This document shows positions 1-5,010 of a stretch of 5,010 bases of DNA, one piece after another. A program made the translations under genes and the position numbers. Origin of the DNA: DATEMK01 sp035275625 (GTDB lineage Bacteria; Bacteroidota; Bacteroidia; AKYH767-A; OLB10). How positions within the stretch are numbered: the stretch's first letter is position 1; the number at the start of each line of letters is the position of its first letter. The notes below the pieces were generated by a model. That model saw only the letters and a program-made list of their open reading frames with translations, did no database searches and was not told the DNA's origin. Where the stretch lies: NCBI GenBank assembly GCA_035275625.1, contig DATEMK010000210.1, positions 1-5,010 on the forward strand, written 5' to 3'.

Positions 1-34
1 GTTTGAAGTTTGAAGTTTAAAGTTTAAAGTTTTT
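1..34. repeat. Heptanucleotide tract GTTTRAA x4 in gene A sorting domain
   Basis: GTTTGAA occurs twice (1-7, 8-14), GTTTAAA twice (15-21, 22-28), followed by GTTTTT (29-34). It may extend left of the window. On the minus strand it encodes TKTLNFKLQTSN, the segment that precedes FSKGIYFVE in the paralogues. The period is 7, not 3, so the pattern comes from DNA and not from codon choice. Confidence 0.8.
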
Positions 35-1134
35 GTTTGAAGTTGTGTTTCAAAAACTTTTTTCCCTTCAACATCTGTAATTGTAATTTCTATTTTTTCA
101 TTTCCGTTTAACGAATAATCAATAATCAATAATTCTTTTACAGGATTAGGTGCAATTGAAAATTGGAATTTGGTATTTCGAATTTTTTCAACGCTCGTTG
201 TGCTATCAGGATTGTATTCCCAAAGATCATTCAGATAATTTCCGTTACTGCCAAGGCCGATATAGCCTTTGGTGCCGATTGAAAATCCGAAAGCATCATT
301 GCGGGCAACACCTCCAAAACCTGCTTTCTGAACCCAGGCGTTGGTTAACTGGTTATATTGCCAAAAGTCATTGGTATTGACAGAACCGGTTCTGCCCGTG
401 CCGATATATCCATTAACGCCTATTGCAAAAGCGGCAGCCCAATTTTTTGCCGGACCGGCTAAATTTGCTTTTTGCAGCCATGAATTTGAAACGGGATTAT
501 ATTCCCAGAAATCCTGCAGGCTAAGATTTGAATTGTCCTGCCCGGTACCAATATAACCTGCGCTTCCAATGGAGAATCCTATTGCATAAATTCTTGCGGT
601 TCCTCCGAAATTCGCTTTTTGAGTCCATACGTCAGTGGCGGGATCGTATTCCCAAAAATCATTTCTCAGAATCGGGTAGCTGGCATCGGTGCCGGTTCCG
701 AAATAAGCCTTGCTGCCTATAACAAATCCGGCTGCGTATCCCATGGCTCCGCCACCGTAATTTGCTTTTTGTGTCCAGTTATTGGATGAAGGATCATATT
801 CGTAAAAATCGCTTGCGTATGTCCCGCCTCCGCAACTGGTGCCAGTGCCGAGATAGCCTTTGTTGCCAATAGCAAATCCGAAAGCGGCATTTCTTACTAC
901 TCCCGGAAAAGTGGCTTTTTGTGTCCAAATATTTGTTGTTTGATCCCATTCCCAAAAATCATTGAGACAAGGTCCGATATAGCCGGTGCCTAAATAGGCT
1001 TTAGTTCCAATAACAAACCCGGCAGGGCCTTCTCTCGCTGAACCGGAAAAATTCGCCTTCTGCGTCCAATAATCTGCTCTGAGGAATGAAAGTGAAAGAG
1101 AAAGTGAAAGTGTGAGAGCAACTATTTTTTTCAT
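1..1134 (-). CDS. Gene A: secreted Kelch-like beta-propeller protein with T9SS sorting domain, C-terminus cut off by window edge
   Basis: The reading frame is open from ATG at 1134 to the left edge, giving 378 residues without a stop. Residues 1-20 form a signal peptide (MKKIV, then a Leu/Ser-alternating core, cleavage after LRA). Six Kelch-like units begin near residues 21, 59, 109, 159, 208 and 256; each has D-F-W-E-Y, then W-T-Q-K-A and G-Y-x-G-T-G. A closing half unit (DLWEYNPDSTTS) starts at 303. The type IX sorting domain begins at about 324 (APNPVKE, ITITDVEGKKV) and is cut after 55 residues, so roughly 30 more are expected to the left. The ATG is chosen because it supplies the signal peptide; no Shine-Dalgarno sequence precedes it. 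It lies 20 bp downstream of gene B and is probably co-transcribed. Likely role, inferred: a surface or released binding protein with unknown ligand. The last visible codons are made of heptanucleotide repeat DNA. Confidence 0.93.
   Translation of the reverse strand, partial: MKKIVALTLSLSLSLSFLRADYWTQKANFSGSAREGPAGFVIGTKAYLGTGYIGPCLNDFWEWDQTTNIWTQKATFPGVVRNAAFGFAIGNKGYLGTGTSCGGGTYASDFYEYDPSSNNWTQKANYGGGAMGYAAGFVIGSKAYFGTGTDASYPILRNDFWEYDPATDVWTQKANFGGTARIYAIGFSIGSAGYIGTGQDNSNLSLQDFWEYNPVSNSWLQKANLAGPAKNWAAAFAIGVNGYIGTGRTGSVNTNDFWQYNQLTNAWVQKAGFGGVARNDAFGFSIGTKGYIGLGSNGNYLNDLWEYNPDSTTSVEKIRNTKFQFSIAPNPVKELLIIDYSLNGNEKIEITITDVEGKKVFETQLQTKTLNFKLQTSN
114..134. repeat. Heptanucleotide tract AATAATY x3 in gene A sorting domain
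   Basis: AATAATC at 114-120 and 121-127, then AATAATT at 128-134. On the minus strand it codes for the LIIDYS segment right after PNPVKEL, around the first loop of the sorting domain. The same site carries degenerate heptamers in C and D. Confidence 0.65.
1086..1109. repeat. Hexanucleotide tract encoding the signal-peptide core of gene A
   Basis: Four hexamers ATGAAA, GTGAAA, GAGAAA, GTGAAA (plus strand). On the minus strand they give alternating Leu and Ser codons (CTT TCA/TCT), the hydrophobic core of the signal peptide. Each unit adds a Leu-Ser pair without a frameshift. B, C and D have mixed, non-repetitive cores. Confidence 0.7.
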
Positions 1135-1154
1135 GAGGCTAAGATTTGCGATGT

Positions 1155-2372
1155 CTATTCCTTCACAAACTTCCTCACCGCTTTTTCTTTCCCCTGTTTG
1201 GCCGCATCACTTATTTCAACAAAATAAATTCCTTTTGAAAAACCCGTTAAAGAAATTTTTGATTGATGATTGTTTATTGGCAATTGTGTTTCAAAAACTT
1301 TTTTACCCCGGGCATCTGTAATGGTCAGATGTCCCGGATTTTTAAAATTTGAAATATTAATAAAGTCTTTTGCCGGATTAGGAGAAATTGTAAATTGTAA
1401 TCCGCCTGCGGAGGATGTGTTTTCTTGTACGCTTGTAGTACTGTCAGCAGTATATTCCCACCAGTCAATAAAATTAACGAGGCTGTTCTGGCAGCCGCTT
1501 CCAAGGTAGCCTTTAATACCTGCTGAAAATCCAAGAGCCTGGTCTCTTGCTGTGCCTGGAAACATGGCTTTCATTGTCCATTGATTGGCAAGAGGATTAA
1601 ATTGCCAAAAATCGCTAAGATATTGTCCGAGCGCAGGCCCTTCTCCTGTTCCTATATAACCCCGGTTATTAATTGAAAAAGACACAGCATCTGTTCGCAT
1701 ACTGCCCGGCAAACTGGCTTTTTGTGTCCAGGTGTCCGATAGCGGATCATATTCCCATACGTCATCAAGTGTGGTTCCGGTTGTATAGCCGCAAAGGATA
1801 TATCCTTTTCCATTCGCTTCAAAGGCATTGGCATCGCCACGAATCACACCGGGCAGGCTGGTTTTTTGAGTCCATTGATCAAGTGCCGGATCATATTCCC
1901 ATAAATCATTTGTATGAACAATAGCTGCCGTATAACCTGTCCCTGCATAGGCTTTAGAGCCAACAGTAAATGCAACGGCATAAAATCTTTCTCCTCCGCC
2001 AAAATCTGCTTTTTGTATCCATGTATTGGAAACAGGATTATACTCCCATAAGTCCTGGTAATAATTATTGTTGTTATCTCTGCCCAAACCGGCATATCCT
2101 TTATTTGAAACTGAAAAACCTATAGGTGTGTTCCTTGATGCTCCGCCAAAAGTGGCTTTTTGCGTCCAGGTATTGCTGAGAGGATTAAATTCCCAAAATT
2201 CGTTTGTGGTGCCGCTGGCAGAAATTCCGCATCCTATATATCCAAGGTTGCCGATGGTAAATGAAAAGCCGGTAGATTCAATGGCTCCGGGAAAATTTGC
2301 TTTCTGTGTCCAGTAATCTGCTTTAGAAAAAAGTGTAAAGAAGATGAATGCAAGAGTAACAATTTTTTTCAT
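1155..2372 (-). CDS. Gene B: secreted six-bladed Kelch-like propeller with T9SS type A sorting domain
   Basis: A complete 405-residue protein, ATG at 2372 to TAG at 1155-1157. The signal peptide is residues 1-18 (MKKIVTLAF..., cleavage after SKA). Kelch-like units start at about 19, 58, 107, 156, 204 and 254, with the closing half unit DWWEYTADSTTS at 303. The fourth unit departs from the consensus (ILCGY in place of IGTGY). A Gly-rich linker (SSAGG) leads to an 80-residue sorting domain at 326-405 with PNPAKD, DARGKKV, FSKGIYFVEI and VRKFVKE. The family is secreted by the Bacteroidota type IX system and the domain is normally removed or used for anchoring on export. No enzyme residues are recognisable, so binding or adhesion is only an inference. 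Unlike C, D and E, its last loop (DAAKQGKEKA) has no GC-rich palindrome. Its 3' end is nearly identical to that of gene E. Confidence 0.95.
   Translation of the reverse strand: MKKIVTLAFIFFTLFSKADYWTQKANFPGAIESTGFSFTIGNLGYIGCGISASGTTNEFWEFNPLSNTWTQKATFGGASRNTPIGFSVSNKGYAGLGRDNNNNYYQDLWEYNPVSNTWIQKADFGGGERFYAVAFTVGSKAYAGTGYTAAIVHTNDLWEYDPALDQWTQKTSLPGVIRGDANAFEANGKGYILCGYTTGTTLDDVWEYDPLSDTWTQKASLPGSMRTDAVSFSINNRGYIGTGEGPALGQYLSDFWQFNPLANQWTMKAMFPGTARDQALGFSAGIKGYLGSGCQNSLVNFIDWWEYTADSTTSVQENTSSAGGLQFTISPNPAKDFINISNFKNPGHLTITDARGKKVFETQLPINNHQSKISLTGFSKGIYFVEISDAAKQGKEKAVRKFVKE
1204..1240 (-). repeat. 37-bp segment identical between genes B and E
   Basis: Positions 1204-1240 match 4974-5010 base for base, up to the window edge. 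The 26 bases at 1161-1186 also match 4922-4947. Between the two blocks E has 9 bp more than B, where the GC-rich element sits. The match may continue beyond the window. Confidence 0.8.
1401..1412. repeat. Small palindrome in the gene B linker
   Basis: TCCGC-CT-GCGGA, a perfect 5-bp stem with a 2-nt spacer, coding for the Ala-Gly-Gly part of the linker between propeller and sorting domain. Gene C has a longer version at the same place; A and D lack it. Confidence 0.45.
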
Positions 2373-2389
2373 AGTGATTTAATTTTGAT

Positions 2390-2397
2390 CAAATGTA
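2390..2397 (-). promoter_or_regulatory. Candidate Bacteroidota -7 box (TACATTTG) before gene B
   Basis: On the minus strand the gap between C and B reads TACATTTG, fitting the TAnnTTTG -7 consensus, 17 nt before the B start. No clear TTTG -33 box is seen at the right distance. It overlaps a 10-bp palindrome TTTGATCAAA (2384-2393). It could allow an internal start but may only be a duplicated gap sequence. Confidence 0.3.
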
Positions 2398-2401
2398 AAA
2401 C

Positions 2402-3631
2402 TTATTCTTTTATAAACCTTTTCACTGCTTTTTGTTGTTGTCCCTGCCCGCCCGGCAGGCAGGCGCTATTTAACTCAACAAAATAAATTCCTTTTGAAAA
2501 GTTTAAAGTTTGAAGTTTAAACTTTAAAGTTTTTGTGTGAAGCTGTGATCCGAAAATTTTTTTTCCCTGAACATCTGTAATTGTGATTTCTATTTTTTTC
2601 TTTGCTTCGAACTCCGAACTAATGACTATGAACTCTTTTGCAGGATTTGGAGCTATTGTAAATTGTAATCCGCCTGTGGCGGATATAATTTCTTTAACAC
2701 TTGTTGTGCTGTCAGGTGTATATTCCCAGAAATCATTAAAAAGGTTTGATCCGTTTTGCCAGCCTAAACCAATGTATCCTTTATTATTGATTGAGAAAAA
2801 AGCGGTTTCATCTCTTTCGGTCCCTGCAAAGCTGGTTTTTTGTGTCCAGATATTTGAAACAGGATCGTATCTCCAAAAATCTTTTAGTACTGTATTTGGC
2901 GTGATTTGATTACCTGTGCCTGCATATCCGTAATTCCCGATTGCAAATGCGGCAGCCTGCGCTCTTGCGGAAGCCGGAAAATTTGCAACCTGTGTCCATG
3001 TATTGCCGGTCTTACTATACTTCCAGAAATCCTGGTAGCCTGTGCTATGATAACCCAGGCCGATATAGGCATTGTCTGCAATAGTAAAACCCACTTCAGT
3101 AATTCGTTCAGCTCCTCCGTAATCCTGCATTTGTGTCCAGGTATCTGATAACGGATCATATTCCCAAATATCTGTTTGATAAACATAATTGGTGTCCACC
3201 CCCATTCCTGCATATCCTTTATCAAGAATTGAAAACCCGACAGGCGCATTTCTTCCACCTGCCGGAAAATCTGTTTTTTGCGTCCAAACATTTGTTGCAG
3301 GATCATATTCCCATAAATCATCATGAACACCACCGAAACCAATTCCTAAACCGGCATATCCTTTATCAAAGATGGAAAATCCCACAGTTTGAACACGCGG
3401 GGAGCCTCCGAAATCAGCTTTTTGTGTCCACACATTTGTTAACTGATCGTACTCCCAGAAGTCGTTCATAAACACGGTTGCTTCTCCGCACCCGGTATAT
3501 CCTTTATTATTTATAGAAAACGAAAAGGGTTTTGCCCTCAAGGGTCCGGGAAAGTCTGCTTTCTGTGTCCAGTAATCCGCTTTGGTAAAAAGAGTGATGC
3601 AGATTAAAACGAGAGTAGAAATTTTTTTCAT
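2402..3631 (-). CDS. Gene C: secreted six-bladed Kelch-like propeller with T9SS type A sorting domain
   Basis: A complete 409-residue protein, ATG at 3631 to TAA at 2402-2404. Signal peptide 1-18 (MKKISTLVLI..., cleavage after TKA) closely resembles that of D. Kelch-like units begin at about 19, 57, 104/105, 154, 201 and 251, with the closing half unit DFWEYTPDSTTS at 300. Unit 5 is the most divergent at its start (DFWKYSKTGNTWTQVA). The sorting domain spans 323-409 (APNPAKE, ITITDVQGKKI, FSKGIYFVEL, VKRFIKE). This copy is the richest in embedded repeats: a palindrome in the linker (2668-2684), heptamers in the first sorting-domain loop (2608-2635), heptamers before FSKG (2501-2528) and the 22-bp GC-rich palindrome in the final loop (2443-2464). 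The frame stays open through all of them, so the gene looks intact. Function is unknown beyond T9SS-dependent export; a propeller used for binding is inferred. Confidence 0.95.
   Translation of the reverse strand: MKKISTLVLICITLFTKADYWTQKADFPGPLRAKPFSFSINNKGYTGCGEATVFMNDFWEYDQLTNVWTQKADFGGSPRVQTVGFSIFDKGYAGLGIGFGGVHDDLWEYDPATNVWTQKTDFPAGGRNAPVGFSILDKGYAGMGVDTNYVYQTDIWEYDPLSDTWTQMQDYGGAERITEVGFTIADNAYIGLGYHSTGYQDFWKYSKTGNTWTQVANFPASARAQAAAFAIGNYGYAGTGNQITPNTVLKDFWRYDPVSNIWTQKTSFAGTERDETAFFSINNKGYIGLGWQNGSNLFNDFWEYTPDSTTSVKEIISATGGLQFTIAPNPAKEFIVISSEFEAKKKIEITITDVQGKKIFGSQLHTKTLKFKLQTLNFSKGIYFVELNSACLPGGQGQQQKAVKRFIKE
2443..2464. repeat. 22-bp GC-rich imperfect palindrome in gene C tail
   Basis: Arms CCTGCCCG and CAGGCAGG flank CCCGG (one G-T-type mismatch in the stem). 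It encodes ACLPGGQ in the loop between GIYFVEL and the final strand. It differs from each of the copies at 3716-3737 and 4954-4975 at two of 22 positions and stands out as GC-rich in AT-rich DNA. Confidence 0.75.
2501..2534. repeat. Heptanucleotide tract GTTTRAA in gene C sorting domain
   Basis: GTTTAAA (2501-2507), GTTTGAA (2508-2514), GTTTAAA (2515-2521), CTTTAAA (2522-2528), then GTTTTT. It lies at the same place and in the same frame as the tract at 1-34 in A and codes for KTLKFKLQTLNF. The corresponding segment of B is the same length but unrelated in sequence. Confidence 0.8.
2608..2635. repeat. Degenerate heptamers CGAACTM in gene C sorting domain
   Basis: CGAACTC (2608-2614), CGAACTA (2615-2621), ATGACTA (2622-2628), TGAACTC (2629-2635). 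They encode the FIVISSEFE region, homologous to the AATAATY tract in A and to 3893-3913 in D. Confidence 0.5.
2668..2684. repeat. Small palindrome in the gene C linker
   Basis: ATCCGCC-TGT-GGCGGAT, a perfect 7-bp stem with a 3-nt loop, coding for the SATGGL linker. It corresponds to the palindrome at 1401-1412 in B but the two differ in the loop side. It is inside the reading frame and has no T-run, so it is not a normal terminator. Confidence 0.5.
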
Positions 3632-3677
3632 AATAGTATGTTTTTTAAATATTCCGAATTTCTAAAATTTGGACTAT

Positions 3678-4889
3678 CTATTCTTTCACAAACTTTTTCA
3701 CCATTCTTGGTTTTCCCTGCCTGACCGGCAGGCAGGCATGACTTATTTCAACAAAATAAATTCCACTTGAAAAATTGCTGATGTTAATTTTGGTTTCAGA
3801 TTCCGGTTTTTGGGCTTCGTGTTGCTCTATATAAATTTTTTGTCCCTGAACATCCGTAATAGTTATTTCTAAATCTTCTTTCTTAATTAACGAATAATTG
3901 ATAACTATTAACTCTTTTGCAGGATTGGGATAAACCTGGAACCTGGTGCCTGAATCCTGGCTCTCCGTTATACCTGTGGTATTGCCTGGCGTGTATTCCC
4001 AAAAACTGTTGGATAAATTATTTCCTCCGTCCATTCCGGTTCCTGCATAACCTTTATTGCCGATGCTAAATTGAGCAGCAAAGTGAATACCTCCACCGCC
4101 ATAAACAGCTTTTTGGAGCCAACTGTTAGTTACAGTATTATATTCCCAAAAATCCTGGAATGCAGTAAAATTTTGAATTCCCATTCCTATATACCCTTTA
4201 TTGCCGATTGAAAAACCTGTTGCTGCCCAGCGGGCGGAAGCAGGCAAACCGGCTTTTTGCGACCAGCTGTCGCTGAGAGGATCGTATTGCCAAAAATCAC
4301 TTAATGAAGTTCCGTTAAAACCTGTACCCACATAACCTTTTCCGTCTGCCGCAAAACCCACAGCTAACTGTCGGCCCGCTCCGCCAAAATTTGTCATTTG
4401 CATCCATGCATTGGATGCAGGATCATACCTCCATAATTGATTCGAATAATTGACACCACCGGTTGCAACATAGCCAAAGCTTCCGATACTAAAACTGGCA
4501 ACATCGCGAGTGGGGCCTCCACCGAAATCAGCTTTTTGCGTCCAAGTATTTGTTGCGGGATTATACTGCCACCAATCCTGAAGATCATTGTTTAGCCCGA
4601 TTCCCAGCCCAATGTAACCGAGTGAATCAATAGAAATACCTGTTCCGCGACACCTTACTAATCCGCCAAACATCGCTTTTGAAGTCCAGAAATTTGTTGC
4701 CGGATTATAGGCGCGAAATAAATTTACAGGCAACGTGTTAAGGACACCTGTTCCGATGTAACCGGTATTTCCAATTGCGAATCCTGCTGCCCCGGCCATG
4801 GCATATCCAAAAGACGCTTTCTGTGTCCAATAATCCGCTTTAGCAATAAGAGTGAAACAAATTAAAATAAGAGCAGAAATTTTTTTCAC
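3678..4889 (-). CDS. Gene D: secreted six-bladed Kelch-like propeller with T9SS type A sorting domain, GTG start
   Basis: A complete 403-residue protein ending in TAG at 3678-3680. The start is GTG (CAC on the plus strand at 4887-4889), where A, B and C have ATG. An in-frame TAA lies four codons upstream at 4899-4901, and the first internal ATG (residue 31) would remove the signal peptide, so GTG is the only sensible start. Signal peptide 1-18 (start, KKISALILI, cleavage after AKA). Kelch-like units begin near 19, 57, 105, 151, 198 and 246, with the closing half unit SFWEYTPGNTT at 295. Unit 2 has lost the usual DFWEY (it reads LFRAY) and unit 4 begins QLWRY. The sorting domain is at 316-403 (YPNPAKE, ITITDVQGQKI, FSSGIYFVEI, VKKFVKE). 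Its loop before FSSG is three residues longer than in B and C and free of the heptamer repeat. The final loop encodes HACLPVRQGK from the GC-rich palindrome. Confidence 0.95.
   Translation of the reverse strand: MKKISALILICFTLIAKADYWTQKASFGYAMAGAAGFAIGNTGYIGTGVLNTLPVNLFRAYNPATNFWTSKAMFGGLVRCRGTGISIDSLGYIGLGIGLNNDLQDWWQYNPATNTWTQKADFGGGPTRDVASFSIGSFGYVATGGVNYSNQLWRYDPASNAWMQMTNFGGAGRQLAVGFAADGKGYVGTGFNGTSLSDFWQYDPLSDSWSQKAGLPASARWAATGFSIGNKGYIGMGIQNFTAFQDFWEYNTVTNSWLQKAVYGGGGIHFAAQFSIGNKGYAGTGMDGGNNLSNSFWEYTPGNTTGITESQDSGTRFQVYPNPAKELIVINYSLIKKEDLEITITDVQGQKIYIEQHEAQKPESETKINISNFSSGIYFVEISHACLPVRQGKPRMVKKFVKE
3716..3737. repeat. 22-bp GC-rich palindrome in gene D tail
   Basis: The best hairpin of the three copies: CCTGCCTG, loop ACCGG, CAGGCAGG, a perfect 8-bp stem. 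It encodes ACLPVRQG at the same loop and in the same frame as in C. Confidence 0.75.
3893..3913. repeat. Degenerate heptamers in gene D sorting domain
   Basis: AATAATT, GATAACT, ATTAACT in consecutive 7-nt steps, encoding the LIVINYSL segment. Weak alone; it is listed because A and C have heptamers at the same site. Confidence 0.35.
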
Positions 4890-4902
4890 ATTATTATTTT
4901 AC

Positions 4903-4910
4903 CAAATGTA
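4903..4910 (-). promoter_or_regulatory. Candidate Bacteroidota -7 box (TACATTTG) before gene D
   Basis: The gap between E and D has the same TACATTTG, 13 nt before the GTG start. A TTTG (CAAA at 4927-4930, plus strand) lies 16 nt further upstream, somewhat closer than the usual -33 spacing. Without transcript data it is only a candidate. Confidence 0.3.
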
Positions 4911-4915
4911 AAAAC

Positions 4916-5010
4916 TTATTGCTTCACAAACTTCCTCACCGCTTTTTGTTTTCCCTGCCCGCCCGGCCGGCCGGCATCACTTATTTCAACAAAATAAATT
5001 CCTTTTGAAA
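4916..5010 (-). CDS. Gene E: C-terminal end of a fifth paralogue (T9SS sorting domain tail)
   Basis: Only the last 30 codons and the stop (TAA, 4916-4918) are inside the window; the gene continues to the right. The tail starts SKGIYFVEISDAG and ends KAVRKFVKQ, matching the final two strands of the type IX sorting domain in B, C and D. It is too short to call alone, but DNA and protein match gene B closely on both sides of the 22-bp GC-rich element, and it lies 26 bp upstream of D on the same strand. A full-length propeller upstream is expected but not seen. Confidence 0.88.
   Translation of the reverse strand, partial: SKGIYFVEISDAGRPGGQGKQKAVRKFVKQ
4954..4975. repeat. 22-bp GC-rich element in gene E tail
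   Basis: Same length, position and frame as the copies in C and D. Compared with C it has C for A at two positions of the right arm on the plus strand, giving CCGGCCGGCCGG in place of the CGGCAGGCAGG arm, so the long hairpin is weakened. It encodes AGRPGGQG. Confidence 0.65.

Larger units (their letters stand above)
1020..4870 (-). repeat. Imperfect ~140-150 bp coding repeat (Kelch-like blade units), four genes
   Basis: Every propeller unit is encoded by an imperfect DNA repeat. Short phrases such as CTTTTTGTGTCCA (the W-T-Q-K codons) and GGATCATATTCCCA (W-E-Y-D-P codons) recur on the plus strand about every 140-150 bp through A-D; A's units also continue left of this span to about 225. There are six units per gene, 24 in the window. 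The period is a protein repeat and the units are diverged, so this is not a satellite or CRISPR. Such DNA offers many sites for recombination within and between genes. Confidence 0.85.

Noticed and set aside
1121..1134. A7 run after each start codon as a phase-variable tract
   Set aside because: ATG/GTG followed by AAA AAA AT is common for MKKI signal peptides and the run has the same length in all four genes; nothing suggests variation.
2884..3342. A 152-residue open frame on the minus strand
   Set aside because: It lies wholly inside gene C in another frame and reads as a shifted copy of the same repeats (MIYGNMI..., repeated). It has no signal peptide or family features.
150..3471. Several plus-strand open frames of 60-112 codons
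   Set aside because: All are antisense to the propeller genes, repeat with the blade period and show no conserved domain; they follow from the coding repeat.
3570..3631. Lipoprotein signal in C and D because of Cys11
   Set aside because: The residues before the cysteine (LVLI, LILI) do not fit a lipobox, and the Cys lies in the middle of the hydrophobic core; a KA-type signal peptidase I site follows.
2443..3737. GC-rich hairpins as rho-independent terminators
   Set aside because: They lie inside the coding regions of C and D, before the stop codon, and no T-run follows on the transcribed strand.
225..4870. Regular repeat spacing resembling a CRISPR array
   Set aside because: The ~140-150 bp period matches protein repeats in one open frame, the units are diverged and there are no identical 25-40 bp repeats with unique spacers.
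1155..4889. Galactose oxidase enzymes
   Set aside because: Only the Kelch-type repeat is shared. The proteins are six-bladed and much shorter, and no copper-ligand Tyr/His/Cys arrangement or C-terminal catalytic domain is visible.

Overview
The window holds one thing: a co-directional, minus-strand array of at least five paralogous genes for secreted beta-propeller proteins. Three genes are complete (B 1155-2372, C 2402-3631, D 3678-4889). Gene A runs off the left edge and lacks its C-terminus (1-1134). Only the last 30 codons of gene E are visible at the right edge (4916-5010). Gaps between genes are 20, 29, 46 and 26 bp. There is no plus-strand gene, RNA gene, mobile element or CRISPR array, and no stretch without a gene longer than 46 bp.

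Each full-length protein has the same plan. A 18-20 residue signal peptide ends in KA or RA before a mature N-terminus DYWTQKA. Six Kelch/galactose-oxidase-like repeats of about 46-51 residues follow (consensus DFWEYDPxTNTWTQKAxFGG, then GFSIGNKGYIGTG). A seventh half repeat (DFWEYTPDSTTS) can close a six-bladed propeller by pairing with the N-terminal half repeat. A short linker leads to an 80-88 residue C-terminal sorting domain of the type IX secretion system (PNPAKE, DVQGKK, FSKGIYFVE, VRKFVKE). This domain marks the organism as Bacteroidota. AT-rich DNA, gene starts without Shine-Dalgarno sequences and TAnnTTTG-like boxes agree. The genus cannot be told from the sequence, and it may be an uncultured lineage.

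The proteins are probably exported by Sec, carried across the outer membrane by T9SS and left on the surface or released. Their ligand is unknown, and no catalytic residues are recognisable. The close, same-strand spacing suggests co-transcription from the right, with the main promoter outside the window, although a TAnnTTTG-like box before D and B could allow internal starts.

The most unusual feature is that the C-terminal coding parts carry short repeat DNA at homologous positions. There is a 22-bp GC-rich imperfect palindrome in the last loop of C, D and E but not B. Heptanucleotide tracts lie in the sorting domains of A and C (GTTTRAA), with a second site in A, C and D. A small palindrome sits in the linker of B and C. 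Gene A also encodes its signal-peptide core with a hexanucleotide repeat. The heptamer tracts could in principle switch the sorting signal on and off by slippage, which is a hypothesis only.
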